DNA from: Pseudomonadota bacterium
GTDB taxonomy: Bacteria; Pseudomonadota; Alphaproteobacteria; Rhizobiales; Hyphomicrobiaceae
Direction of reading: 5' to 3'
Length of the DNA: 10,694 nt
NCBI GenBank assembly: GCA_003242645.1
Contig: QGVC01000095.1
Span: forward strand, 1-10,694
The notes under the pieces are model-generated. The model saw only the letters and a list, made by a program, of their open reading frames with translations. It searched no databases and was not told the DNA's origin. Position numbers and translations under genes: made by a program. This document shows, in pieces, positions 1 to 6,218 of the stretch (positions within the stretch are counted from its first letter, which is position 1; each line of letters starts with the position of its first letter).

Positions 1-514
1 CCGTAAGGGCAAGCTGGGTGCCTCCACTGATCGGCGTACCGCGGAGTTGAAGCAATGTAAGAATGGCAACAGCGACTGCCGCATGGATCGCCGGCCCGTA
101 TGGGCCGAGTGGCAGCAAGGTCGCCCCGTAGTCACCGTATACGAACGCCACGGCGGCAATGGCGCCGGTCTGCATCACCGTCATACGGCCCCAGCCGAAC
201 AGAAAACCAAGTCCTCGGCCGTAAGCGCGGGTGAGATAGTGATATTCCCCGCCTGCATGCGGATAGGTCGACCCAAGCTCCGCATAACAAAGGGCACCGA
301 TGAGCGTGAGCAGTCCGCCAGCCGCCCAGAGCGCAAGAAATGAAAATTCGTTCGGAACGTTGGCCGCTGCGATCGGCGGCGTCTTGAAGATGCCGATGCC
401 GACGACAGTCCCGACCAGCATGGCGCTGGCCTGGAGAACGGATAACGTCGGCAAAGTCTGCGCCGATGCTTGGGCTGCAAGCGCACGAGCATTAGCCCCG
501 CCTGCCCGGTGCAC
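1..514 (-). CDS. APC-superfamily amino acid permease, N-terminal part (cut by left window edge)
   Basis: This is an inner-membrane transporter that probably moves amino acids by proton symport or exchange. Only about 171 N-terminal residues are present of the roughly 430-480 usual for the family. The frame reads GTVVGIGIFKTP at residues 35-46, the glycine-rich broken helix of TM1 that binds substrate backbone in APC permeases. The TM2-TM3 stretch CYAELGSTYPHAGGEYHYL (76-94) is the typical 'YAEL...P..GG.Y' signature, and further hydrophobic helices follow. The start is uncertain. GTG at 514 gives a normal cytoplasmic tail of about 25 residues. A TTG at 571 would overlap the stop of the upstream methyltransferase gene and add 19 residues. 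The only nearby in-frame ATG lies inside TM1. No candidate has a good ribosome binding site. The substrate cannot be told from this fragment. The family call is strong. Confidence 0.85.
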   Translation of the reverse strand, partial: MHRAGGANARALAAQASAQTLPTLSVLQASAMLVGTVVGIGIFKTPPIAAANVPNEFSFLALWAAGGLLTLIGALCYAELGSTYPHAGGEYHYLTRAYGRGLGFLFGWGRMTVMQTGAIAAVAFVYGDYGATLLPLGPYGPAIHAAVAVAILTLLQLRGTPISGGTQLALT

Positions 515-567
515 GGCGCGTTGCGAACCGGACTGCGATATGGGTGCCTTATGGGGCGAAGGTACCT

Positions 568-1395
568 TCAAGTCAGAGGCTTCGCTTGCCAGCCTTCGCC
601 TTCGATGACTTGCTCGGCAACTCGGCCTTCGTAGCGCCTGACGTCACCGTTCTCGCCCGGCAACTCGAAGGAAATCCGGTCACCTTGGATGCGGGCGTTT
701 TGTAGAGGAACCTGTTGGCCGTCGATATCGGCTTCGCCTTCGACATCCTGATAGCGCTGCTTGAGCGTCAGCGCGAAGCTTCTGCCAGTTTCACTGTCGC
801 TTAGTTGCCAACGGCCTTCGACTGACGCGGGCACGACCCACATGAAAATTTTCTTGTTACCCAACTTGACTTCCTGATCTGCTCGCCAGTCGCCCATGTC
901 CCAATCATGGGAGACGACACGTGCTCCAGGCCGCAGCTCCTTCAGGATGCGCGGGCGCAGCTTGATATTGACGGAAGGCAAGAGATAAAGCGTCAGGATC
1001 GTCGCTTGGCTGATATCCGTCTGGAACAAGTCCTCCTGACGAAACTCCACTTTGTCGGTGACACCGGCCTCATCCGCGTTCTGGCGTGCCTCGACAATGC
1101 GGCGCGGGTCGATATCAACCCCAAGCCCACGCGTTCCGAAGCGTTGGGCCGCCGTGATCGGAATGCGGCCGTCCCCGCAGCCAAGGTCGATCAGATAGTC
1201 ATCTGCCGTCGGGGCGGCGAGCTCCAGCATCTTGTCCACGATATGCCGTGGCGTGGGCACGTAGGGCACATCGAGCTTCGGCCTGTCGGACTGTGCGATT
1301 GGAGGGGCGGCGGACGCGCCTCCGGTGTTGAGGACGGGCAGGACTGTCACGAGCAGGAGGGCGAAGGAAGTTAGCAAGTGTGCTCTGCGCTTCAT
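568..1395 (-). CDS. Predicted exported class I SAM-dependent methyltransferase-fold protein with C-terminal beta domain
   Basis: The protein has 275 residues. Residues 1-30 look like a Sec signal peptide: basic MKRR, a hydrophobic core to about residue 22, then a likely cut after GASA. A Rossmann methyltransferase domain follows. It has an entry segment YVPTPRHIVDKML (45-57), motif I DLGCGDGR (70-77), the acidic strand-2 end VDID (93-96), ED at 121-122, and the segment ATILTLYLLPSVNIKLRP (131-148). The layout resembles FAM173-like lysine methyltransferases. Residues 191-275 look like a separate beta-rich domain. The ATG at 1395 is preferred over an ATG at 1428 because GAGG lies 5 nt upstream and the signal peptide then begins at residue 1. 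It lies 80 bp behind the hydrolase gene, so shared transcription is possible. Methyltransfer in the periplasm is puzzling because SAM is cytoplasmic. The segment may instead be a membrane anchor. The substrate is unknown. Confidence 0.85.
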   Translation of the reverse strand: MKRRAHLLTSFALLLVTVLPVLNTGGASAAPPIAQSDRPKLDVPYVPTPRHIVDKMLELAAPTADDYLIDLGCGDGRIPITAAQRFGTRGLGVDIDPRRIVEARQNADEAGVTDKVEFRQEDLFQTDISQATILTLYLLPSVNIKLRPRILKELRPGARVVSHDWDMGDWRADQEVKLGNKKIFMWVVPASVEGRWQLSDSETGRSFALTLKQRYQDVEGEADIDGQQVPLQNARIQGDRISFELPGENGDVRRYEGRVAEQVIEGEGWQAKPLT

Positions 1396-1475
1396 GCCAA
1401 CCTCGCTGTGGAGCTGAATGTTGGGCAAAATTCAAGCGACAGAGAACGTCACCGCTGTGGCGGGTGTTCCTGATC

Positions 1476-2042
1476 TCACGCCCTTGTGTTGAGTTGTGAA
1501 AGGAAAAGCCCGAAGCGCATCAGCCCCTCCGGCCAGGGGCCGTGACCAGATTCGGAGTTGATGTGGCCGGCATTCCCCGCAGGCACGAACGCTGCACCCC
1601 AGCGCTCCGCGAACTCGCGCGCCCGATCGAAGCTGCAGTGCGGGTCGTCGGACGACGCGACGAGAACGGCGGGAAAGGGGAGCTTCTCCAGCGGCACAGG
1701 GGAGAAACCGCTATCGGTCGCGGGCAAAATATTGTCGGTCACGTCGACATCCGCTGGGGCAACCAAGTAAGCTCCAGCTACGCCAAGCTCGGCCAGCTTC
1801 GGGGCTGCATGCACCACCGCGGCGACACCCCAGCTATGGGCAACGAGGACCACTGGCCGTGTCGCCTGCCGGACCGCTTCTATGATCCTGCTGACCCAGG
1901 CGTCCCTGTTGGGCCTGCTCCAATCCTCTTGCTCGATGATGCGCGCCGTCCGCAGGCTGCGCGCCCAGCGCGACTGCCAGTGGTCCGGATCAGAGCCGAT
2001 CCAGCCGGGCACCAGTAGGATGTCGACATCGGACGTTCGCAT
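1476..2042 (-). CDS. RBBP9/YdeN-family alpha/beta serine hydrolase
   Basis: This is a compact cytoplasmic alpha/beta hydrolase of 188 residues, the usual size for the RBBP9/YdeN family. The family carries serine hydrolase activity, but its physiological substrates are mostly unknown. The strand-1 motif is ILLVPGWIGSDPDHWQSRW (9-27). The nucleophile elbow is AHSWG (68-72) with Ser70; the usual first Gly of GxSxG is Ala here. The acid is in ASSDDPHC (129-136), probably Asp132 or Asp133. The histidine is His160 in GHINSESG, a hallmark of this family. The start is placed at the ATG at 2042, which gives the normal N-terminus. The open frame continues upstream but there it overlaps the end of purB. 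The gap to the purB stop is only 11 bp, so the two are probably co-transcribed. The ribosome binding site is weak; GGAGAG in the purB tail is slightly too far away. Confidence 0.9.
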   Translation of the reverse strand: MRTSDVDILLVPGWIGSDPDHWQSRWARSLRTARIIEQEDWSRPNRDAWVSRIIEAVRQATRPVVLVAHSWGVAAVVHAAPKLAELGVAGAYLVAPADVDVTDNILPATDSGFSPVPLEKLPFPAVLVASSDDPHCSFDRAREFAERWGAAFVPAGNAGHINSESGHGPWPEGLMRFGLFLSQLNTRA

Positions 2043-2053
2043 GCGGGGCTCGC

Positions 2054-3361
2054 TCAGCTCTCTCCAAAGACCCGCTTGAAAATGGTGTCGACGTGCTTGG
2101 TGTGGTAGCCGAGGTCGAACAAGTTTTCGAGCTCCTCCCGCGACAGCTTGGCGCTGACCTCCGGGTCGGCAGCCAGCAAGCTCAGGAAATCCCCCTCCCC
2201 GCGCCACACCCGCATGGCGTTGCGCTGCACGAGTTGATAGGCGTCTTCGCGCGACAGACCGGCTTGCGTGAGCGCCAGGAGAACACGCTGCGAGTGGACA
2301 AGCCCGCCGAGCCGGTCGAGGTTCCTCTTCATGTTTTCCGGGTAGACGACGAGGTTCTCGATCACCCCGGCTAGCCGGTTCAGGGCAAAGTCGAGGGTCA
2401 CGGTCGCGTCAGGCCCGATCATCCGCTCGACGGACGAATGGGAGATGTCCCGCTCATGCCAGAGCGCCACGTTTTCCATTGCGGGAAGCGCATAAGCGCG
2501 GACCATCCGGGCAAGCCCGGTCAAGTTCTCTGACAATACCGGATTGCGCTTGTGCGGCATGGCAGACGAGCCTTTTTGGCCCTCCGAGAAGAACTCCTCG
2601 GCTTCCAGCACCTCGGTGCGTTGCAGGTGCCGGATTTCGGTGGCCAGCCGCTCGATGGAGGACGCGATCACAGCCAGCGTCGCGAAGTACATGGCATGGC
2701 GATCGCGCGGAATGACCTGGGTCGACACGGGCTCAGGCCTCAGGCCGAGTTGCTTCGCCACGTATTCTTCAACTCGCGGATCGACATTGGCGAAGGTGCC
2801 GACAGCGCCTGAAATGGCACATGTCGCTACCTCAGCCCGCGCATTCTCCAACCGCTGACGCGCGCGTGAGAATTCCGCGTAGGCGTAAGCCAGCTTCAAG
2901 CCGAAGGTCGTCGGCTCAGCGTGAATGCCATGGCTACGTCCGATGGTCACGGTGTTCTTGTGCTCGAAGGCCCGCCTTTTCAGCGCCGCGAGCACGCGGT
3001 CGAGGTCGGCCAGCAAAATGTCCGCAGCGCGCACGAGCTGCACGTTGAAGCACGTGTCGAGCACATCGGAGGACGTCATGCCCTGGTGGACAAAGCGCGC
3101 CTCCGGCCCCACATGTTCTGCGAGGTGAGTGAGAAACGCGATCACATCGTGCTTCGTGACTCGCTCGATTTCGTCGATGCGGGCCACGTCGAATTTGGCG
3201 GAAGAGCCTTTCTCCCAAATGGCGTCAGCCGCCTCCTTGGGGATGATCCCCAGGTCGGCCATGGCGCGTGCCGCGTGGGCCTCGATCTCGAACCAGATGC
3301 GGAAACGCGTTTCAGGATCCCAGATGCGGGCCATCTCTGGGCGGCTATAGCGGGGAATCAT
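2054..3361 (-). CDS. purB: Adenylosuccinate lyase (PurB)
   Basis: This cytoplasmic homotetramer of the fumarase/aspartase superfamily acts twice in purine synthesis. It converts SAICAR to AICAR plus fumarate, and adenylosuccinate to AMP plus fumarate. The protein is 435 residues, the typical length for the short bacterial form, and begins MIPRYSRPEM as in related alphaproteobacteria. Visible motifs are TSSD (96-99), GRSHGIHAEP (141-150) with the active-site histidines, and the family signature GSSAMPHKRNP (264-274) on the mobile catalytic loop, followed by the conserved helix through ERDISHSSVER (303-313). The start at 3361 is preferred over ATGs at 3418/3415 because AGGAGG lies 9 nt upstream and the N-terminus then matches the family. 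It is the first gene of a minus-strand group with the serine hydrolase right behind it. It is divergent from the DadA-like gene, with 104 bp between them. Confidence 0.97.
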   Translation of the reverse strand: MIPRYSRPEMARIWDPETRFRIWFEIEAHAARAMADLGIIPKEAADAIWEKGSSAKFDVARIDEIERVTKHDVIAFLTHLAEHVGPEARFVHQGMTSSDVLDTCFNVQLVRAADILLADLDRVLAALKRRAFEHKNTVTIGRSHGIHAEPTTFGLKLAYAYAEFSRARQRLENARAEVATCAISGAVGTFANVDPRVEEYVAKQLGLRPEPVSTQVIPRDRHAMYFATLAVIASSIERLATEIRHLQRTEVLEAEEFFSEGQKGSSAMPHKRNPVLSENLTGLARMVRAYALPAMENVALWHERDISHSSVERMIGPDATVTLDFALNRLAGVIENLVVYPENMKRNLDRLGGLVHSQRVLLALTQAGLSREDAYQLVQRNAMRVWRGEGDFLSLLAADPEVSAKLSREELENLFDLGYHTKHVDTIFKRVFGES

Positions 3362-3370
3362 GCGGCTCAA

Positions 3371-3376
3371 CCTCCT
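3371..3376 (-). promoter_or_regulatory. Ribosome binding site deciding the purB start
   Basis: AGGAGG on the minus strand lies 9 nt before the ATG at 3361. It supports that start over the upstream in-frame ATGs at 3418 and 3415, which would add 19 residues not typical of PurB. Confidence 0.8.
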
Positions 3377-3389
3377 ATTGACAGGCGCT

Positions 3390-3418
3390 GGCCTAGCAGA
3401 CGACACCCTGGGCATCAA
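3390..3418 (-). promoter_or_regulatory. Possible sigma-70-type promoter of purB
   Basis: On the minus strand, TTGATG (3418-3413) and TAGGCC (3395-3390) are separated by 17 bp, with TG one base before the -10 box. The -35 matches four of six consensus bases and the -10 is poor. The position, about 30 bp before the ribosome binding site, is sensible. This is inferred from spacing only. Confidence 0.3.
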
Positions 3419-3465
3419 TGCAGCCCAACGCGCATTGCATTTGAAAACTGCCGGTTAACTAACCC

Positions 3466-4710
3466 ATGACCTCCGATGTTCTCGTCCTAGGCGCCGGCAT
3501 GGTCGGCGTATCGGCGGCCTTGCACTTGCAAAAACGTGGTCGCTCCGTCGTTCTCGTCGACCGCCGTGGTGCAGCCGAAGAGACCTCTTACGGCAACGCC
3601 GGCCTGATCCAGCGCGAAGCGATCGTTCCGTACGGCTTCCCGCGCGAGTTCAGCAAGCTCTGGCGGTATGCGCTCAACATGCTGCCCGAGGCGCACCATC
3701 AATGGAGCTCGCTGCCCTGGAACGCCGTCTGGCTGTTCAAGTATTGGTGGCATTCGAGGCCGGAGCGACTCGCTGCTTCAGCTCGCGCTGCCTTCCCGCT
3801 CGTCGAACGCTGCATCGTCGAGCACCGCGCCCTCATGGAGGAAGCCGGCATCGCGGATATGATCCGCGAGACGGGCTATCTGAAGCTGTTCCGCACCAAT
3901 GAGCGGTACGATCAATATTTGCGAGAACAGGAGGAGGTGCGGCGCGAATTCGGCGTCAACTTCGAACAACTCGATCCTGCCGCTCTGCGCAAGCGCGAAC
4001 CTTACCTCACTGGCAACTTCGTCGGTGGCTTACTGATGCTCGACCCGGTCAGCGTGACCGATCCCAGCGCTGTCGGGAAGGCTTATGCCAAGCTTTTCGT
4101 TCAACGCGGCGGCAAATTCATTACCGCTGATGCTCGCACGCTCGAGCCAACCACGGAAGGCTGGCAAGTGCACACGGTCGACGGGCCGGTCAAGGCGCGC
4201 GAGGCCGTGATTGCGCTCGGCCCTTGGTCGGATGACGTGTTGAAGCCGCTTGGCATCCGCGTTCCGCTCTGGGTGAAGCGGGGATACCACGTCCACTTCC
4301 GCCCGCGCGGAGATGCCGTGCTCAACGGGCCGATCTTCGACATCGAGAATGGCTTCGTGCTGGCGCCAATGACTCGGGGCATTCGCCTGACCACCGGTGC
4401 CGAGTTCGCGCATCGTGACGCGCCGAAAACGCCCGTGCAGCTCGAGAAGCTCGAGCCGATCGCCCGTGCGACTTTCCCCCTGGGCGAGCGGGTTGAGAAC
4501 AAGCCTTGGATGGGCTCCCGGCCCTGCCTGCCGGATATGCTTCCGATGATCGGACCTATCCCGGGCCATCGGGGTCTGTGGGCCGACTTCGGCCATCACC
4601 ATCTCGGCTTCACGCTTGGCCCCGCGACGGGACGCTTGCTGGCCGAGATGATGACAGGCGAGCCCACGTTCACCGATCCGTGGCCGTACAGGGTGGATCG
4701 CTTCCGGTAA
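3466..4710 (+). CDS. FAD-dependent oxidoreductase, DadA-like D-amino-acid dehydrogenase
   Basis: This is a DAO-superfamily flavoprotein of 414 residues, the size of the DadA small subunit. Such enzymes oxidise D-amino acids (or related secondary amines) to keto acids, passing electrons to the respiratory chain, and usually sit at the inner face of the membrane. The N-terminus is the dinucleotide-binding strand DVLVLGAGMVGVSAA with GAGMVG at residues 9-14 and the ribose-binding acidic residue at Asp32. ETSYGNAGLI (39-48) is the DadA-like FAD contact. Near the C-terminus GSRPCLPDMLPMIGP (350-364) and GHHHLGFTLGPATG (376-389) form the second FAD-binding segment. DadA proteins more often read GHGxxG there. 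The ATG at 3466 is the first sensible start but has no clear ribosome binding site. It stands alone, with purB divergent on the left and the ArsR operon promoter 20 bp beyond its stop. No alanine racemase (dadX) is nearby, so the substrate is open. Confidence 0.88.
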   Translation: MTSDVLVLGAGMVGVSAALHLQKRGRSVVLVDRRGAAEETSYGNAGLIQREAIVPYGFPREFSKLWRYALNMLPEAHHQWSSLPWNAVWLFKYWWHSRPERLAASARAAFPLVERCIVEHRALMEEAGIADMIRETGYLKLFRTNERYDQYLREQEEVRREFGVNFEQLDPAALRKREPYLTGNFVGGLLMLDPVSVTDPSAVGKAYAKLFVQRGGKFITADARTLEPTTEGWQVHTVDGPVKAREAVIALGPWSDDVLKPLGIRVPLWVKRGYHVHFRPRGDAVLNGPIFDIENGFVLAPMTRGIRLTTGAEFAHRDAPKTPVQLEKLEPIARATFPLGERVENKPWMGSRPCLPDMLPMIGPIPGHRGLWADFGHHHLGFTLGPATGRLLAEMMTGEPTFTDPWPYRVDRFR

Positions 4711-4729
4711 GACCGGCACTCTAAGCCGC

Positions 4730-4759
4730 TTGACGAACCCATAACCAATTGGTTATGAG
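4730..4759 (+). promoter_or_regulatory. Promoter of the ArsR/SRPBCC/flavodoxin operon
   Basis: TTGACG (4730-4735) matches the -35 consensus at five of six bases. TATGAG (4754-4759) matches the -10 at four of six, with an 18-bp spacer. Transcription would begin near 4766, leaving a leader of about 25 nt before the ATG at 4791. The first operator palindrome lies between the two boxes and reaches into the -10, while the second covers the expected start site. This is the arrangement of a steric repressor. Confidence 0.6.
4740..4757 (+). promoter_or_regulatory. Operator palindrome 1 (CATAAC-N6-GTTATG)
   Basis: CATAACCAATTGGTTATG is a perfect 18-bp palindrome. It sits within the spacer and -10 region of the promoter and shares its half-sites with the second copy at 4765-4782. 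It is most likely the binding site of the ArsR-type protein encoded 33 bp downstream. The binding itself is inferred. Confidence 0.75.
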
Positions 4760-4764
4760 TCATT

Positions 4765-4782
4765 CATAACCGAAAAGTTATG
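4765..4782 (+). promoter_or_regulatory. Operator palindrome 2 (CATAAC-N6-GTTATG)
   Basis: CATAACCGAAAAGTTATG has the same perfect 6-bp arms as operator 1 with a non-palindromic centre. Its centre is 25 bp from that of operator 1. It overlaps the predicted transcription start and ends 8 bp before the start codon. The adjoining inner arms of the two sites form a further inverted repeat, GTTATGA-N5-TCATAAC (4752-4770). A partial fifth half-site GTTATT follows at 4784-4789. Confidence 0.72.
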
Positions 4783-4790
4783 GGTTATTC

Positions 4791-5114
4791 ATGCACGCTG
4801 AGCCGGATCATCTTTTCGCTGCCCTCGCCGATCCCACCAGACGCAGGCTATTCGAACGGCTGAGCCGCGAGGGCGAGCGATCCGTCCGTGCTCTTACTGC
4901 CGGCACCACCATTTCGCAGCCGGCTGTTTCTAAGCATCTGAACGTGTTGAAGCAGGCTGGCCTCGTACGCGATCGACGCGTCGGCCGGGAAACGCGCTAC
5001 AGCGCCCATCCGAAAGCCTTGCGGCCGATCGTGGACTGGCTCGGCGTCTACGCTGCTTTCTGGAGCCAGAAGCTCGACAAGCTCGAAGACCTGCTCGACC
5101 GCATGGATCAGTAA
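4791..5114 (+). CDS. ArsR-family winged-helix transcriptional repressor
   Basis: This small dimeric DNA-binding protein of 107 residues is of typical ArsR/SmtB length. LFAALADPTRRRLFERL (8-24) is the classic ArsR N-terminal helix. The helix-turn-helix is ISQPAVSKHLNVLKQAGLV (41-59), with recognition residues around QPAVSKHL, and the wing is GRETRYSAHP (65-74). The protein contains no cysteine, so thiolate metal sensing of the ArsR/CadC kind is excluded. It resembles the ArsR proteins that are paired with AHSA1/SRPBCC genes in many proteobacteria. Twin palindromes immediately upstream point to autoregulation. There is no clear Shine-Dalgarno before the ATG (only GGG 4-8 nt upstream), so translation may be weak. 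It is the first gene of a three-gene operon, and the next start is 12 bp after its stop. The inducer is unknown. Confidence 0.93.
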   Translation: MHAEPDHLFAALADPTRRRLFERLSREGERSVRALTAGTTISQPAVSKHLNVLKQAGLVRDRRVGRETRYSAHPKALRPIVDWLGVYAAFWSQKLDKLEDLLDRMDQ

Positions 5115-5116
5115 AG

Positions 5117-5121
5117 GGAGG
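5117..5121 (+). promoter_or_regulatory. Ribosome binding site of the SRPBCC gene
   Basis: GGAGG lies 5 nt before the ATG at 5127, in the 12-bp gap after the arsR-type stop codon. It is much stronger than the site of the repressor gene, so the downstream proteins may be made in excess over the repressor. Confidence 0.75.
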
Positions 5122-5126
5122 ATCCC

Positions 5127-5564
5127 ATGAGCAAGTGCGAAGCCACGCGCTCGCTCGTCTTCGAGCGGCAGATGAAGCATCCGCCCGAAAAGGTCTGGCG
5201 CGCGCTAACGGAGAGCCATTTGATCGCGGAATGGCTGATGGAAAACGACTTCGTTCCCAAAGTCGGCCATCGCTTCACCATGCGCGCCGTGCCCCTCCCA
5301 GGGTGGTCCGGCCTCGTCAATTGCGAGGTGCTCACCGTCGAGCCGCCACATCGGCTGAGCTATCGCTGGGGCGATGGCACGGAATCCGACAGCGGCCTCG
5401 TTACAATTGTGACCTGGACGCTTACGCCGCGAGATGGCGGAACGCTTGTCCGCATGGAGCAATCCGGTTTCCGGGCACCAGACGAGCTCGCTTTCAAGCG
5501 CATGGGCAAAGGCTGGCCGCGTGTGCTCGAAATGCTCGATGACGTCGCCGGCCGCACGAATTGA
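5127..5564 (+). CDS. AHSA1/SRPBCC-domain (START-like) protein
   Basis: This is a single-domain helix-grip protein of 145 residues with a hydrophobic ligand cavity, in the AHSA1 branch of the SRPBCC superfamily. Despite the name of the family (activator of Hsp90 ATPase), bacterial members of this size mostly have no known ligand. Visible signatures are the N-terminal strand and helix FERQMKHPPEKVWRALTES (12-30), IAEWLM (33-38), the central strand pair with NCEVLTVEPPHRLSYRW (65-81), and the C-terminal helix ending MGKGWPRVLEMLDDV (126-140), which closes the cavity. It has a strong ribosome binding site and lies 12 bp after the repressor gene, so it is translated from the same message. ArsR plus AHSA1-domain pairs are a recurrent arrangement. 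A plausible reading is that this protein binds the small hydrophobic compound that relates to induction, but that is inference. Confidence 0.9.
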   Translation: MSKCEATRSLVFERQMKHPPEKVWRALTESHLIAEWLMENDFVPKVGHRFTMRAVPLPGWSGLVNCEVLTVEPPHRLSYRWGDGTESDSGLVTIVTWTLTPRDGGTLVRMEQSGFRAPDELAFKRMGKGWPRVLEMLDDVAGRTN

Positions 5565-5582
5565 TCGAGTCGGAGGATTCGC

Positions 5583-6203
5583 ATGCCGCTCGCCCGCATC
5601 GCCATCGTGTATCACAGCGGCTGGGGTCACACGGCTCGGCTGGCTCAAGCTGTCACCGACGGAGTCGAGGAGGTCGAAGGCGCGGAAGCGCTGTTGATGA
5701 CCGTCGAAGAAGCTCAGACCCGATGGGATGATCTGGCTTCAGCAGACGCGATTATCTTCGGCTCGCCGACCTACATGGGCAACGTCTCTGCGGCGTTCAA
5801 AGCTTTCCAAGAAGCAACCTCGAAAGCCGTCATGGCAAAGGGATTTGCCTGGAAGAACAAGATTGCTGCCGGCTTCACAAATTCAGGCGCCCGGTCCGGA
5901 GACAAACTCGCGACGCTGGTGCAAATCGCGCTTTTCGCGGCTCAACACGGCATGCACTGGGTCAATCTCGATTTACCGCCCGCCAACAATTCCACGAAAG
6001 GATCGGAGGAAGACCTGAATCGGCTGGGCTTTTGGCTAGGTGCTGCCGCCCAGTCGAACACAGATCAAGGCCCGGATCTCGCACCGCCGGAATCCGATCT
6101 GCTCACGGCTCGGCATCTCGGACGACGCGTGGCGCAAGTCACGCTGCAGTTCGTTCGTGGACGTATGGTTGAAGAAAACGCTCCGATTGCCGCGGCGCGC
6201 TGA
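5583..6203 (+). CDS. WrbA/flavodoxin-like FMN-dependent NAD(P)H oxidoreductase
   Basis: This is a flavodoxin-fold protein of 206 residues, close in size to WrbA-type NAD(P)H:quinone oxidoreductases. Those enzymes use FMN for two-electron quinone reduction in the cytoplasm. The phosphate-binding loop is HSGWGHTARLA (11-21). Next is the FMN-contact segment IIFGSPTYMGNVSAAFKAF (57-75), in which GSPTY(M)GN is typical of the family. Then come AGFTNSGARSGDKLATL (96-112) and HGMHWV (122-127), which match the WrbA pattern. The C-terminal helix around 172-192 completes the fold. GGAGG is 6 nt before the ATG, and the gene starts 18 bp after the SRPBCC stop. It is the last gene of the ArsR-controlled operon, which points to an inducible quinone, nitro-compound or electrophile reduction role. 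It converges on the minus-strand group with only 2 bp between the stop codons. Confidence 0.9.
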   Translation: MPLARIAIVYHSGWGHTARLAQAVTDGVEEVEGAEALLMTVEEAQTRWDDLASADAIIFGSPTYMGNVSAAFKAFQEATSKAVMAKGFAWKNKIAAGFTNSGARSGDKLATLVQIALFAAQHGMHWVNLDLPPANNSTKGSEEDLNRLGFWLGAAAQSNTDQGPDLAPPESDLLTARHLGRRVAQVTLQFVRGRMVEENAPIAAAR

Positions 6204-6218
6204 AGCTAAGCGCGCTGC
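6192..6218. terminator. Candidate bidirectional hairpin terminator between converging genes
   Basis: GCGGCGCGC (6192-6200) and GCGCGCTGC (6210-6218) can pair around a 9-nt loop. In plus-strand RNA the stem is nine pairs including one G-U; in minus-strand RNA there is one mismatch. The loop holds both stop codons of the converging genes. No clear U tract follows on the plus side (AAATCTCTTTGC), so termination efficiency is uncertain. Confidence 0.4.

Noticed and set aside
181..492. ATG-started minus-strand open frame over the permease region
   Set aside because: It is the +1 shadow of the permease. The neighbouring frame reads a clear APC transporter, while this one is an Arg/Ser-rich sequence without domains.
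1450..1466. Hairpin CACCGC-TGTG-GCGGGTG between the hydrolase and methyltransferase genes
   Set aside because: The six-pair stem carries a bulge and has no U tract on either side, so it is too weak to call a terminator.
3435..3461. TTGCAT / TAACTA as a promoter for the DadA-like gene
   Set aside because: The spacer is only 15 bp and the -10 would lie 4 bp before the start codon. The evidence is too thin.
2921..3469. 182-codon plus-strand open frame antisense to purB
   Set aside because: It lies antisense within an undoubted purB and gives a composition typical of a GC-rich shadow frame, with no domain signature.
4030..4719. 229-codon minus-strand open frame antisense to the DadA-like gene
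   Set aside because: It overlaps the conserved FAD-protein coding region almost completely, has no recognisable motif and no ribosome binding site.
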